From Paenibacillus silviterrae (GTDB lineage: Bacteria; Bacillota; Bacilli; Paenibacillales; NBRC-103111): 64,000 bases of DNA. Of the stretch, positions 37,898 to 45,752 are shown piece after piece. The notes beneath the pieces are model-generated. The model was given only the letters and a program-made list of their open reading frames with translations. It was not told the origin of the DNA and did not search any database. The translations under genes were made by a program, and so were the position numbers. The DNA is taken from contig NZ_JASKUT010000002.1 in NCBI RefSeq assembly GCF_030167925.1, positions 806,001 to 870,000 on the forward strand, in the 5' to 3' direction. How positions within the stretch are numbered: the first letter of the stretch is position 1; every line of letters starts with the position of its first letter.

Positions 37898-39599
37898 TAC
37901 GCTGATGCTGGAGGAACGCGCCGCCCACGCCATTAATGCGATGGTCGGCATGGCCGATCATGATCACCAGTGCATTCCGTTCTTTGCCGCGAATCTGATG
38001 CATAAGCCCGCCTATATGACTCACGGAGATTGGGATTACGGGTCAAGCCACGGACGCATGATCGACGGATTGATTCTTGCGCGCCACATGTCCGGGGAAA
38101 CCTTCGGACGCGAAGTGGAGGAGCGGTACCGGGCCAATCTGCTCTCCTTCTTCAAGGAGGACGGCATGAGCTACCGGCAGATCAATCCTACGCGAAGCTG
38201 GGAGCCCAACGCCAATCTGATTGACCAGCGTGCAGTGATTCTATCGCTGACGACCTGGTTTATGGAAACTGGCGATCCGAAGGTGAAGGAAGCCGCCGAT
38301 CGCCATGTCGCTGCGCTGAAACGGATTGCTGTGAAAGAGCGGGATGTATGGTATTATCCGGCATCGGAATATAAAGAAGGCGGCTGGCCGTCCGCCAATG
38401 CCGTGCAGCTGCGGCTCGCTCCGGATCCCGCGGCCTTCTGCGGAAGGCTTGTCATGCCGCTGCTGAAATACCACGAGCTGTCGGGCAATCAAGATGCGTT
38501 TGAGCTTTGCGAATTTTTCACGGCGCTCATTGTGGAGCGAAGCGGCGTGTTCCTGCCGGACGGCAGCTTCAACGATTCGCTCGCTTATCGCAGCGGCCAT
38601 TTCCACACGCGGCTCGGTACACTGGACGCCATTGCTCGCTTCGGCGCTTTTACCGGTGACGCCGCCAAGATTGCCTGGGTCAAAAAATGCTACGACTGGG
38701 CGCTGACCCAATGTACGGCCTTCGGCTGGACGCCGGGTGATTTGCAGGAGCAAGCCTATGAGCATGAAACGTGCTCGCTGGTGGACCTGATCGCGACAGG
38801 GATTACCTTGGCAAAAAGCGGCTACGTTGAATATTGGGGCATCGTAGAGCGATTTTTGCGAAATCATCTCGCGGAATCGCAGTTGCTCGATTTAAGCTGG
38901 GTGGAGCAAACGGACGATAAATCGAACGATATTAAATATAACAAATCGTTCTATAAGGTGGCTGAGCGCACGCGCGGATCCTTCGCCGGCTATTCGGCGC
39001 CTAACGATTTTGTATGTGATGTCAATGAAGGGCGCGGTCATACGAACGATCTGCAAATTTGCTGTCTGGGCTCCGGAACACGCGGGCTGTTTATGGGCTG
39101 GAGCAACACGATCACCGAGAAGGACGGGGCGGTCAGCGTGAATTTCCTGCTGAACCGCGGCTCCAAGTGGCTCGACGTAAGCAGCTATTTGCCTCATGAG
39201 GGGAAGGTTGTGCTGGACGTTCACACCGATCTGCCGAGGCTGCAGATTCGCATTCCCGAATGGGCGGGCTTCACGAAAATCCGATTCGTCCGCGAGCGTA
39301 ACGGCGAGGTGGTCGAGGGCACGGGGAAGGAGCCGAGCCGCTGGGTCAATAAGCAGTTTCTGCTGTTAGGGGCCGCGCAGGCGGGCGAGAGGATTACCGT
39401 GACATTCCCGCTGAGCTTTCGTAAAACGAACGAAAATGCAGTGGGTCAAACCTTTGAAACGGAATGGCGCGGTGACGACGTGGTAGGCATTACCCCGCAA
39501 GGGAAGAAAAAGCCGTTATACAGCGGACGCCAAGTGTTTGATACCGCTCCTTTGCGGGAGGGGGACTACCGGAGGCTGGAGAAGGAGTTTGTTTGGTAA
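37875..39599 (+). CDS. GH127-like (DUF1680) beta-L-arabinofuranosidase-type enzyme, 574 aa
   Basis: An (alpha/alpha)6-barrel protein followed by a C-terminal beta-sandwich (LQIRIPEWAGFTKIRFV). The zinc/thiolate active site of GH127 appears to be kept: Glu298 and Cys300 in YEHETCSLVD, and the Cys396-Cys397 pair in LQICCLGSGTRG. In that family one Cys of the pair is the nucleophile and the other residues bind Zn. At 574 residues it is somewhat shorter than typical GH127 enzymes (about 640). ATG at 37875 follows TAGGAGGAG inside the end of the regulator gene. Role: hydrolysis of a terminal furanoside, perhaps L-arabinofuranoside or apiofuranoside, which is inferred from context. Confidence 0.75.
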   Translation: MTKRFIPDTLMLEERAAHAINAMVGMADHDHQCIPFFAANLMHKPAYMTHGDWDYGSSHGRMIDGLILARHMSGETFGREVEERYRANLLSFFKEDGMSYRQINPTRSWEPNANLIDQRAVILSLTTWFMETGDPKVKEAADRHVAALKRIAVKERDVWYYPASEYKEGGWPSANAVQLRLAPDPAAFCGRLVMPLLKYHELSGNQDAFELCEFFTALIVERSGVFLPDGSFNDSLAYRSGHFHTRLGTLDAIARFGAFTGDAAKIAWVKKCYDWALTQCTAFGWTPGDLQEQAYEHETCSLVDLIATGITLAKSGYVEYWGIVERFLRNHLAESQLLDLSWVEQTDDKSNDIKYNKSFYKVAERTRGSFAGYSAPNDFVCDVNEGRGHTNDLQICCLGSGTRGLFMGWSNTITEKDGAVSVNFLLNRGSKWLDVSSYLPHEGKVVLDVHTDLPRLQIRIPEWAGFTKIRFVRERNGEVVEGTGKEPSRWVNKQFLLLGAAQAGERITVTFPLSFRKTNENAVGQTFETEWRGDDVVGITPQGKKKPLYSGRQVFDTAPLREGDYRRLEKEFVW

Positions 39600-39639
39600 T
39601 GGTTTGTCCAAATATGAAATGGTAGCGGAGGGGAACTTT

Positions 39640-40326
39640 ATGAAAACTGTGGTTGCCGTGTATACCGGTCAAGGCTTGGCGGACCCGCTTAAGGCGGTGT
39701 TCCAAGAGCTGCTTCCGGACTGCCGGCTTGTCAATATTATCGATGACAGCTTGATCGGCGACGTTGTAAGGGCAGGGCAGGTTCCTCCGGCGGTGGCTCG
39801 TCGATTGGTCCAATATTACCATCATGCAGAGGAGCTGGGTGCCGACGTTATCCTCAATACCTGCACCTCCGTAGGAGAGGTGGCGGATGCCGCCCGCCAT
39901 CTCATCGGAATCCCCATCGTGAAAATCGACGATGCCATGACGGCGCTCGCAGCGGCGCAATATGAGCGAATCGCCGTGCTGGCGACGCTCCCGTCTACGC
40001 TGGAGCCGACGCTGCGTTTGATCCGCAAGCAGGCGGATGCGGCGGGACGTCAAGTGACGCTGGTCAACGGACTCGCGGAAGGGGCCTTCGACGCCCTTGT
40101 GTCCGGCCGCCCGGACGAGCATGATCGTCTTCTGCTGGAGACGGCCAAACGCACCGCAGAGGAGTCGGATGTGATCGTGCTCGCTCAAGGCTCTATGGCC
40201 CGGATGGAGAAAGCACTGGCCGAAGCTACCGGCAAGCCGGTGCTCTCCTCCCCGCGCCTTGGCGTAGAGCAGGTCAAGGAAGTTCTCTCGCACGGCGGTG
40301 CCGGCAACCGAAGGGGTGAGGGGTGA
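39640..40326 (+). CDS. Asp/Glu/hydantoin racemase-like protein, single Cys, 228 aa
   Basis: ATG at 39640 after GGAGGGG. The double alpha/beta fold of the aspartate/glutamate racemase superfamily is recognisable (GADVILNTCTSVGEVADAA, ERIAVLATLPSTLEPT). The first catalytic Cys is Cys75. The second, expected in the mirror motif near residue 183, is replaced: the protein reads VIVLAQGSMARM. One-Cys members cannot run the usual two-base racemisation. It may be an isomerase, decarboxylase-like or lactone/hydantoin enzyme. Its stop overlaps the start of the RuBisCO-like gene (TGATG), so it is tightly coupled to that pathway. Confidence 0.8.
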   Translation: MKTVVAVYTGQGLADPLKAVFQELLPDCRLVNIIDDSLIGDVVRAGQVPPAVARRLVQYYHHAEELGADVILNTCTSVGEVADAARHLIGIPIVKIDDAMTALAAAQYERIAVLATLPSTLEPTLRLIRKQADAAGRQVTLVNGLAEGAFDALVSGRPDEHDRLLLETAKRTAEESDVIVLAQGSMARMEKALAEATGKPVLSSPRLGVEQVKEVLSHGGAGNRRGEG

Positions 40327-41585
40327 TGTCTCAGGAGAGGGTCACGGCCATTTATCTCGTGGAGACGCCTTATTCGCTGGAACGGGCTGCCGCCGTCATT
40401 GCCGGGGAGCAATCTACAGGCACCTTCACCGCTGTGCCGGGAGAGACAGATCAGGTGAAGGAGAAGCACGGCGCTCGGGTAGAGCGAATCGAGCTCCTGG
40501 GGGAGACGGATCGTCCGTCCCTTCCCGGCGCAAAGACGCCAACCGCCCATGACGGTGTATACCGCCAGGGACGGGTGACCGTGTCGTTTCCGCTGCACAA
40601 CTTCGGTCCATCGATTCCGAACCTAATGTCTGCGGTAGCCGGTAATCTGTATGAGCTGCAGGAGCTGTCGGGTATCCGGCTGCTGGACCTGGAGCTGCCC
40701 GCCGCGTTCACAGCGAAATATCCAGGGCCGAAGTTTGGCATTGAAGGAACCCGGAGGCTGGCAGGTGTATGGGAGCGCCCGATTCTGGGCTCAATCGTGA
40801 AGCCGAGCATCGGCCTCACCGCAGTGGAGCTGTCCGGGCTGGTTGGCCGTCTTGCCGGCGCGGGCCTCGACTTCATCAAGGACGACGAACTGAATGCCGA
40901 TCCGCCTTACTGCCCCTTCGAGGTGAAAGTGAAGGCCGTCATGGAGGCGGTTGACCGGGCGGCGGATCACACCGGCCGTAAGCTGATGTATGCCTTCAAC
41001 ATTACCGGCGACTACGATGAAATGAGGCGGAATCACGATCTGGTCGTAGAGGCGGGCGGCACCTGCGTTATGGTCAGTATCCTGAGCATCGGTTTAGCGG
41101 GGCTCGCTGCCCTCAACAAATATAGTGAAGTTCCGATTCACGGTCACCGAAATCAATGGGGAATGCTCACCCGCTGCCCTCAGCTAGGCATCGAATTCAC
41201 AGCATTCCAGAAGCTCTGCCGTTTGGCTGGAGCCGATCATCTGCATGTCAATGGACTGAACAGCAAGTTCTATGAGAGCAATACCTCGGTCGTTCGTTCC
41301 ATTCAGGCTTGCACGGCACCGCTATTGGGAGGCTATCAGACACTCCCGGTCATCTCATCGGCACAATGGGCCGGAACCGCTCCGGCGACGTATGAGGCAA
41401 CCGGCTCCGTCGACGTGATGCATCTGGCCGGCGGCGGAATGCTGGCCCATCCGGACGGACCTGCAGCTGGCTTCCTGAGCATGAAGCAAGGCTGGGAGGC
41501 CGCCGTGCAGGGCGTTCCTTTGACGGAGTACGCCGCCGGGCATGCGGAGCTGGCGAGCGCGATTCGCAAATACGGGGGGAGCTGA
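40326..41585 (+). CDS. RuBisCO-like protein (form IV type), 419 aa
   Basis: ATG at 40326 overlaps the previous stop (TGATG); GTG at 40323 is an alternative. The two-domain large-subunit fold is clear. Lys185-Asp-Asp-Glu188 in LDFIKDDELN corresponds to the carbamylated Lys and the Mg ligands. The KPSIGL motif keeps the first Lys of KPKLG but changes the second. HGHRNQWGML and loop 6 (LHVNGLNSKF, Lys present) are also seen. The substitutions argue against CO2 fixation and for an enolase, isomerase or decarboxylase role. With the DUF1537 kinase next door it resembles the 3-oxo-isoapionate-4-phosphate decarboxylase step of D-apiose catabolism; this assignment is inferred, not proven. Confidence 0.9.
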   Translation: MSQERVTAIYLVETPYSLERAAAVIAGEQSTGTFTAVPGETDQVKEKHGARVERIELLGETDRPSLPGAKTPTAHDGVYRQGRVTVSFPLHNFGPSIPNLMSAVAGNLYELQELSGIRLLDLELPAAFTAKYPGPKFGIEGTRRLAGVWERPILGSIVKPSIGLTAVELSGLVGRLAGAGLDFIKDDELNADPPYCPFEVKVKAVMEAVDRAADHTGRKLMYAFNITGDYDEMRRNHDLVVEAGGTCVMVSILSIGLAGLAALNKYSEVPIHGHRNQWGMLTRCPQLGIEFTAFQKLCRLAGADHLHVNGLNSKFYESNTSVVRSIQACTAPLLGGYQTLPVISSAQWAGTAPATYEATGSVDVMHLAGGGMLAHPDGPAAGFLSMKQGWEAAVQGVPLTEYAAGHAELASAIRKYGGS

Positions 41586-41590
41586 TACCG

Positions 41591-43024
41591 ATGGAGGAAG
41601 CTCTGACGAAGGGGCGGGAGGCCAAGGTCGGACGTCTCCTGTGTTATTACGGCGATGATTTTACCGGCTCTACCGATGTGCTGGAAGCGCTGTTCCGCGC
41701 CGGTCTCCGCACGGTTCTGTTTCTAGAGCCTCCGTCCGAGGAAATGCTGGGCGGACGATTCGAGGCCGCCGATTGCTTTGGGGTGGCGGGCATCGGTCGT
41801 TCTTTGCCGCCGGAAGCGATGGAGCGGGAGCTTCGCCCTCTGTTCGAAATGCTGCAGCGTGCGGGTGCTGCCGTGTTTCACTACAAGGTATGCTCGACCT
41901 TCGATTCCTCGCCGGACACCGGAAGCATCGGTAAGGCGGCCGAAATCGGCAGAGACGTATTTATAAAAAAGAAGGGCGGGTATATTCCTCTTCTGGTAGG
42001 TGTACCGTCCCTTAAGCGCTATACCTTGTTCGGTCATCATTTTGCGGGAGCTGGAGCACAGGTTTATCGATTGGACCGGCATCCCACGATGTCGTTTCAT
42101 CCGGTAACCCCTATGAGGGAATCGGACCTTCGGGAGCATTTGAAACAACAAACCAAGCTGCAAACGTCCCTGCTCGATATCGTGGCGCTCGACGGATCTT
42201 ATCCTGATGTTCGCGGGCGCCTCGACGCTATCGTACAGAATGAGCAGCCGGATTTGGTGCTGTTCGATGTCCTGGATGAACGCCGACTCGCGACAGCAGG
42301 CCGATTGATCTGGGAGCAGGCGGAGCAAGGCGAAGGCGTATTTGCTATCGGCTCCTCCGGGGTGGAGTATGCACTTGCCTCAGCCTGGAGAGAAGCAGGA
42401 CTGATTCCGGCAGAGGAACGGCCTGCCCCGACGGTACATAGCGTTGACCGGCTCCTCGTTGTTTCAGGGAGCTGTTCGCCAATTACGGAAAGGCAATTGA
42501 AACGCGCCTTCGAGGCGGGTTATGCGGGGATTCGCGTTCCGGTGACGGAGCTAATGAAGCCGGAGAAGACCCCTGTGGTTATGGAGAAGCTGCGTCAGGA
42601 GACGCTTCAGATCCTCAAAGAACAGCGGAGTGTCATCCTTTACACGGCGGCCGGGCCTGCGGATGCCAGCATCGGGGAGCTGAGGGACTTGCTGACGAGC
42701 CGAGGACTGCGTCCGGAGGATAGCAGCGCAATGCTCGGCGCATTGCTTGGAGCGTTGGCCAGGGAGCTAGTCACGGAGGCCCGCCTCACCCGCATCGTTA
42801 TTGCAGGGGGAGATACGTCGGGCTATGTTACCCGGGAGCTGGGCATCTATGCGCTGGAATGCAAAGCGACGCTTGAGCCGGGCGGGCCGCTTTGCCGGGC
42901 ATATTCCCATCACGCGACGATCGACGGGCTGGAAATGGTGCTCAAAGGCGGTCAGGTGGGCAGCGACGGCTTCTTCGAGCATGTGCGGCTTGGAAGCAGG
43001 CCCGTCGGTGCATCGGGAGCATAA
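41591..43024 (+). CDS. Four-carbon acid-sugar kinase family (DUF1537), 477 aa
   Basis: ATG at 41591, five bases after the RuBisCO-like stop, with GGGGGGAG upstream. The N-terminal domain begins LLCYYGDDFTGSTDVLEALF, the hallmark acid-sugar binding motif, with YKVCSTFDSSPDTGSIGKAA following. The C-terminal nucleotide-binding domain contains RIVIAGGDTSGYVTRELGI and GGPLCR. Family members phosphorylate sugar acids such as 3-oxo-tetronates, 2-oxo-tetronates or 3-oxo-isoapionate with ATP. Pairing with a RuBisCO-like protein supplies a phosphorylated 3-oxo acid for decarboxylation. It is the last gene of the block; a hairpin and a decayed region follow. Confidence 0.92.
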   Translation: MEEALTKGREAKVGRLLCYYGDDFTGSTDVLEALFRAGLRTVLFLEPPSEEMLGGRFEAADCFGVAGIGRSLPPEAMERELRPLFEMLQRAGAAVFHYKVCSTFDSSPDTGSIGKAAEIGRDVFIKKKGGYIPLLVGVPSLKRYTLFGHHFAGAGAQVYRLDRHPTMSFHPVTPMRESDLREHLKQQTKLQTSLLDIVALDGSYPDVRGRLDAIVQNEQPDLVLFDVLDERRLATAGRLIWEQAEQGEGVFAIGSSGVEYALASAWREAGLIPAEERPAPTVHSVDRLLVVSGSCSPITERQLKRAFEAGYAGIRVPVTELMKPEKTPVVMEKLRQETLQILKEQRSVILYTAAGPADASIGELRDLLTSRGLRPEDSSAMLGALLGALARELVTEARLTRIVIAGGDTSGYVTRELGIYALECKATLEPGGPLCRAYSHHATIDGLEMVLKGGQVGSDGFFEHVRLGSRPVGASGA

Positions 43025-43031
43025 ATGGTAA

Positions 43032-43055
43032 GCCAGGTCGCATAAGCGGCCTGGC
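43032..43055. terminator. Candidate terminator hairpin after the kinase gene
   Basis: GCCAGG (43032-43037) pairs with CCTGGC (43050-43055) around a 12-nt loop. No T-tract follows, so termination would be weak. It lies between the kinase stop and the end of the LacI remnant on the other strand. Confidence 0.35.
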
Positions 43056-43283
43056 TATATGGCTTTGCACGATTTGCGAACGACAAGCTGGGTGTCTATG
43101 AACGATTTGGTGCTGACCGTCATTTCCTTCCCGATCATGGACAGCAGCCGGGAGACGGAAAGCTGCGCGATCGTGCTCTTTTCCACATGGACCGTGGTCA
43201 CTGACCGCGATATAATCGCATACGCAGAACAGAGCGGTGGGGGAGCGGTCCGCGGAGACCGGATAAGCTGATCTTAAACGCAT
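43055..43283 (-). pseudogene. Remnant of a LacI-family regulator C-terminus
   Basis: Reading the minus strand, one frame gives SPTALFCVCDYIAVSD, the PTAxFxxND-type stretch of LacI regulators. A second frame gives TTVHVEKSTIAQLSVSRLLS and then FIDTQLVVRKSCKAI with a stop at 43057-43055, matching the LacI C-terminal end. The ~40 residues normally between these are missing and the frames differ, so the gene has an internal deletion plus frameshift, and no N-terminal DNA-binding domain remains. It may once have controlled the adjacent RuBisCO-like operon. Confidence 0.65.
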
Positions 43284-43583
43284 CTTGCGGTGTGAAGATT
43301 ACAGGGGAAACGGTGAAGCTGTGCTCATCCCGTCTGGGGTGCAAAGCTGCTAAAGAAGGTGATTTCATAATGATATAAGGAGCGTTACCGGGCCGTGATA
43401 AGCGCCAGGCACCCTGTAACGCGATTTTTTCATCTTACGGTCGCAGATGAACACATATTTGGTACAGTAAGGTGAATTTATAACGTTACAAGGAGCGTTA
43501 CCGGGCCGTGATAAGCACCAGACGCATTGTAACGCGATTTTTGGACCTCTGTCAAGAAAGTAGACACTCCGTTAAGTGAACCC

Positions 43584-44411
43584 TTAAGCAGCCTTCTTAA
43601 AACGCGCAGCAAATTTAACCGGCGATACATAACCGATTGCACTGTGGATTCGCTTACGGTTGTAGAAGAACTCAATATATTGAAAAATGGCTTCATAAGC
43701 CTGCTGCTTCGTTTTAAACTTGGTGCGGTAAATAAGCTCCTTCTTTAATATGCTGTGAAATGACTCGATACAAGCGTTGTCATAGCAGTTCCCTTTTCGG
43801 CTCATGCTGGCTTTCATTGAGTAAGCCTTCAACTTCTTACGGTATTCATCTGAGGCATACTGTGAACCGCGGTCTGAATGATGGATGAGCCCTTTCCGAG
43901 GTTTCTTGGCCTCATAGGCGGCTTGTAACGTGTCTACAACTAAGTCTGTGGTCATTCGATCGTAAAGGCGCCAGCCGACGATCTCACGCGTGCATAAGTC
44001 TAAGATGCTGGCAAGGTACAATCGGCCCTCTCGGCAAGGGATGTAGGTAATGTCTGCTACCCAGACCTTCTCTGGCTTCTTCACATCAAATTCCTGATTC
44101 AGGATGTTTGGAGCGATAGGCAGATCATGGTTAGAGTCGGTTGTCTGTACCTTAAATTTTCGAGAAACGCACGAACGCAGCCCTAGCTCCTTCATGTAGA
44201 GACTGACTGTGCGCTCTGAAATCTTAAACTGTTCAGCCCATAGTAAACGGGTGATCTTGGGGCTGCCATATCTTCCATGAGAGTCGTGAAAATGGTAGGA
44301 AATCCGCTCCATCACCTTCGTCTTCCGTTTCTCTCGCTCACTTGCTGTAGCCGTTTGCCACTTGTAAAACCCGCTCCTGGATACCTGCAGCACTTTGCAC
44401 ATCTTCTCCAT
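43584..44411 (-). CDS. IS3-family transposase orfB (DDE integrase domain), 275 aa
   Basis: Contains the HTH_21 region (HFHDSHGRYGSPKITRLL) and the rve integrase core with the DDE residues in WVADITYIP, HHSDRGSQYAS and ACIESFHSIL. The ATG at 44411 is internal: the frame is open further upstream (LRFQFIEDHRSEFR), so the active protein is expected to be an OrfAB fusion made by -1 frameshifting near 44455-44462. All catalytic residues are present, so the element could still be active. Confidence 0.93.
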   Translation of the reverse strand: MEKMCKVLQVSRSGFYKWQTATASEREKRKTKVMERISYHFHDSHGRYGSPKITRLLWAEQFKISERTVSLYMKELGLRSCVSRKFKVQTTDSNHDLPIAPNILNQEFDVKKPEKVWVADITYIPCREGRLYLASILDLCTREIVGWRLYDRMTTDLVVDTLQAAYEAKKPRKGLIHHSDRGSQYASDEYRKKLKAYSMKASMSRKGNCYDNACIESFHSILKKELIYRTKFKTKQQAYEAIFQYIEFFYNRKRIHSAIGYVSPVKFAARFKKAA

Positions 44412-44449
44412 TCGAAATTCGGAGCGGTGATCTTCAATGAACTGGAACC

Positions 44450-44776
44450 TTAGTTCTTTTCTTTGCTGAAGATGTGCAGAGCCTTTTTTAAAATGGCCAG
44501 CTCCTCCTGGAGATCGGCTATCTCCTGATCTTTTTTCTTGGCTTCGCGTTCTTTTGCTGCCAATTCTTCTTTCATTTGACGAAGCTTTTCCGGGTTGGCT
44601 AGCGGCTCATTTTCAAATGAACGGTACTGAGACATCCAGTTGTGGATTGTTCCTGCCGGAATGTTCAGCTCCGCCGCGATTTCCGGCACCGTCTTGGTCT
44701 GTTCTTGTACGTATTTGACTGTCTGCTTTTTAAATTCTTCATTGTAACGCTGCCGTTGATCTCCCATGGTGGACAC
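44450..44776 (-). CDS. IS3-family transposase orfA, 108 aa
   Basis: HTH_Tnp_1 DNA-binding domain at the N-terminus (YNEEFKKQTVKYVQEQTKTV, IPAGTIHNWMSQY) followed by a Lys/Glu-rich coiled coil and leucine zipper. It ends in KEKN-stop where the A-rich stretch AAAGAAAAG can act as slippery sequence. It binds the terminal repeats and, when frameshifted, supplies the N-terminus of the OrfAB transposase. Confidence 0.92.
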   Translation of the reverse strand: MSTMGDQRQRYNEEFKKQTVKYVQEQTKTVPEIAAELNIPAGTIHNWMSQYRSFENEPLANPEKLRQMKEELAAKEREAKKKDQEIADLQEELAILKKALHIFSKEKN

Positions 44777-45068
44777 CTCATTGTTCTTTGCTAAGTTAAT
44801 TATCTAACTTCACTTAACGATGTGTCCACTTTTTATTCTAGCTGCATTTTTCATCTTACAGTGGCAGATGAACACATATTAGGTACAGTAAGGTGATTTC
44901 ATAACGTTACAGGGAGCATTACCGGGCCGTGTTAAGCGACAGACGCTCTGTAGCGCCATCTATATGCCGCAGGCAGTGATGCCGTAAATGCTGTTCTCCT
45001 TCTCGAAAGGGTCTACTTCTAATGAAGGTAAACAGGCTAAAGTGACCCGTATAACAAATTTATATAAG

Positions 45069-45413
45069 AAGTCAATTTCATAATAAATTTCTGCCGCAGG
45101 TAACCAATTTCGATGTGTACATTTTCAAAAAAGTTACGCGGCTTGTTTGGTCAAACGGATGTTCATGCTTAAATGATTCAGCGCATATGTAGACACGTTG
45201 TACGTTAGGTAACATAGTTCGCGATCGACAAACGCCCGTTTTTTGAGCCTTCGTGTAGTGCCCATGCCAAAGTATAATTTCAGATAAGCAAAGACACGTT
45301 CAATAGCCGTTCGCAACTTAAACAATTCGGCAAACTTAATGTGGGGAGGTACTCCTTTTTTGTTTGCCGAAAAACCTTATTCCACATGGGCTTTCTAATT
45401 ATGAAATTGACTT
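45069..45413 (-). mobile_element. Internally deleted IS remnant, 345 bp, perfect 16-bp ends
   Basis: AAGTCAATTTCATAAT at 45069-45084 is the exact reverse complement of ATTATGAAATTGACTT at 45398-45413. Only the C-terminal fragment of a DDE transposase lies between them, so most of the element is deleted while both ends survive. No clear target-site duplication is visible. Copy B of the dispersed repeat begins at the very next base. Confidence 0.8.
45134..45361 (-). pseudogene. C-terminal fragment of a DDE transposase
   Basis: Readable from KKGVPPHIKFAELFKLRTAI through RVFAYLKLYFGM and RRLKKRAFVDRELCYLTYNV to a stop at 45136-45134. The pattern with conserved ERVFAYLK (the Glu of the DDE triad lies here) fits IS4/IS1182-like transposases. 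The N-terminal three quarters, with the two catalytic Asp, are absent, so it is inactive. Confidence 0.8.
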
Positions 45414-45530
45414 AAAGTGCAACAATCCTTGACCCTAAACGAGGTTCAGAACGAGATTTGTGAGAATACGCATCTTTGAGAGATCACGATGGCCGGAACC
45501 GAGGCAAATGGTCTTGCAATGTTGTATCTT
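45414..45530 (+). repeat. Dispersed ~117-bp repeat, copy B
   Basis: Homologous to copy A at 15327-15443 in the same orientation. It begins exactly where the deleted IS ends, so the IS may have inserted at or near its left border. It lies about 220 bp before the importer 4 start, as copy A lies about 300 bp before importer 2. Confidence 0.7.
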
Positions 45531-45752
45531 CGCAGAAATCTCTTTGATTTGGATACATTTCATGGGAAAATATGCCTTTTTGCGGAATTTTTGCTATTTT
45601 AACTGCACAGCGCTTTCCTTAATCGGTATGCGTAATCCGCCGGCATGACCGAATCGCCAAGAAGAATGGCGCAATAGACAATGAAGAAACCCCGTCCTCC
45701 CGGTATGATAAAGCTATGCAAGGGAAGTCATCGATGGAGAGGAGGGACGGCT
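45531..45752 (+). other. Non-coding stretch before importer 4 with a cre-like site
   Basis: No gene is seen. A cre-like sequence with the GCGCTTTC core lies at 45604-45619 (about 13 of 16 consensus positions on the minus strand). TATGAT at 45703-45708 is a weak -10 candidate, without a clear -35 box. The ribosome binding site GGAGGG at 45741-45746 serves the permease gene. Confidence 0.4.

Larger units (their letters stand above)
43542..44846 (-). mobile_element. IS3-family insertion sequence, 1305 bp, apparently intact
   Basis: Ends are 5'-TG at 43542 and CA-3' at 44845-44846. Imperfect terminal repeats include AAAGTAGACACTCCGTTAAG near 43557 and its counterpart ending at 44832. It has inserted in the T-tract of repeat unit 2 with a 3-bp TTT duplication: left flank TTTT, right flank TTTTT, empty site TTTTTT as in unit 1. 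It contains orfA and orfB on the minus strand in the usual frameshift arrangement. Confidence 0.92.
43358..44960. repeat. 113-bp tandem repeat, 2.6 units, split by an IS element
   Basis: Unit 1 is 43358-43470. Unit 2 is 43471-44891 and becomes exactly 113 bp once the 1305-bp IS and a 3-bp duplication are removed. A partial, degenerate unit 3 spans 44892-44960. Units 1 and 2 are about 87% identical by eye. Each unit carries the arms GCGTTAC and GTAACGC (unit 1: 43382-43388, 43416-43422) followed by GATTTTTT, so each full unit contains a terminator-like hairpin. No coding potential is seen. Confidence 0.85.

Noticed and set aside
40326-41585. Genuine CO2-fixing RuBisCO
   Set aside because: The KPKLG motif and other active-site residues are changed, there is no small subunit or phosphoribulokinase gene, and the gene sits in a sugar-acid operon.
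43059-43271. 70-codon plus-strand frame after the kinase gene
   Set aside because: The opposite strand reads as a LacI-family remnant, which explains the region better.
43358-44960. Tandem 113-bp units as a CRISPR array
   Set aside because: The units are contiguous 113-bp copies without short direct repeats and unique spacers, and no cas gene is nearby.
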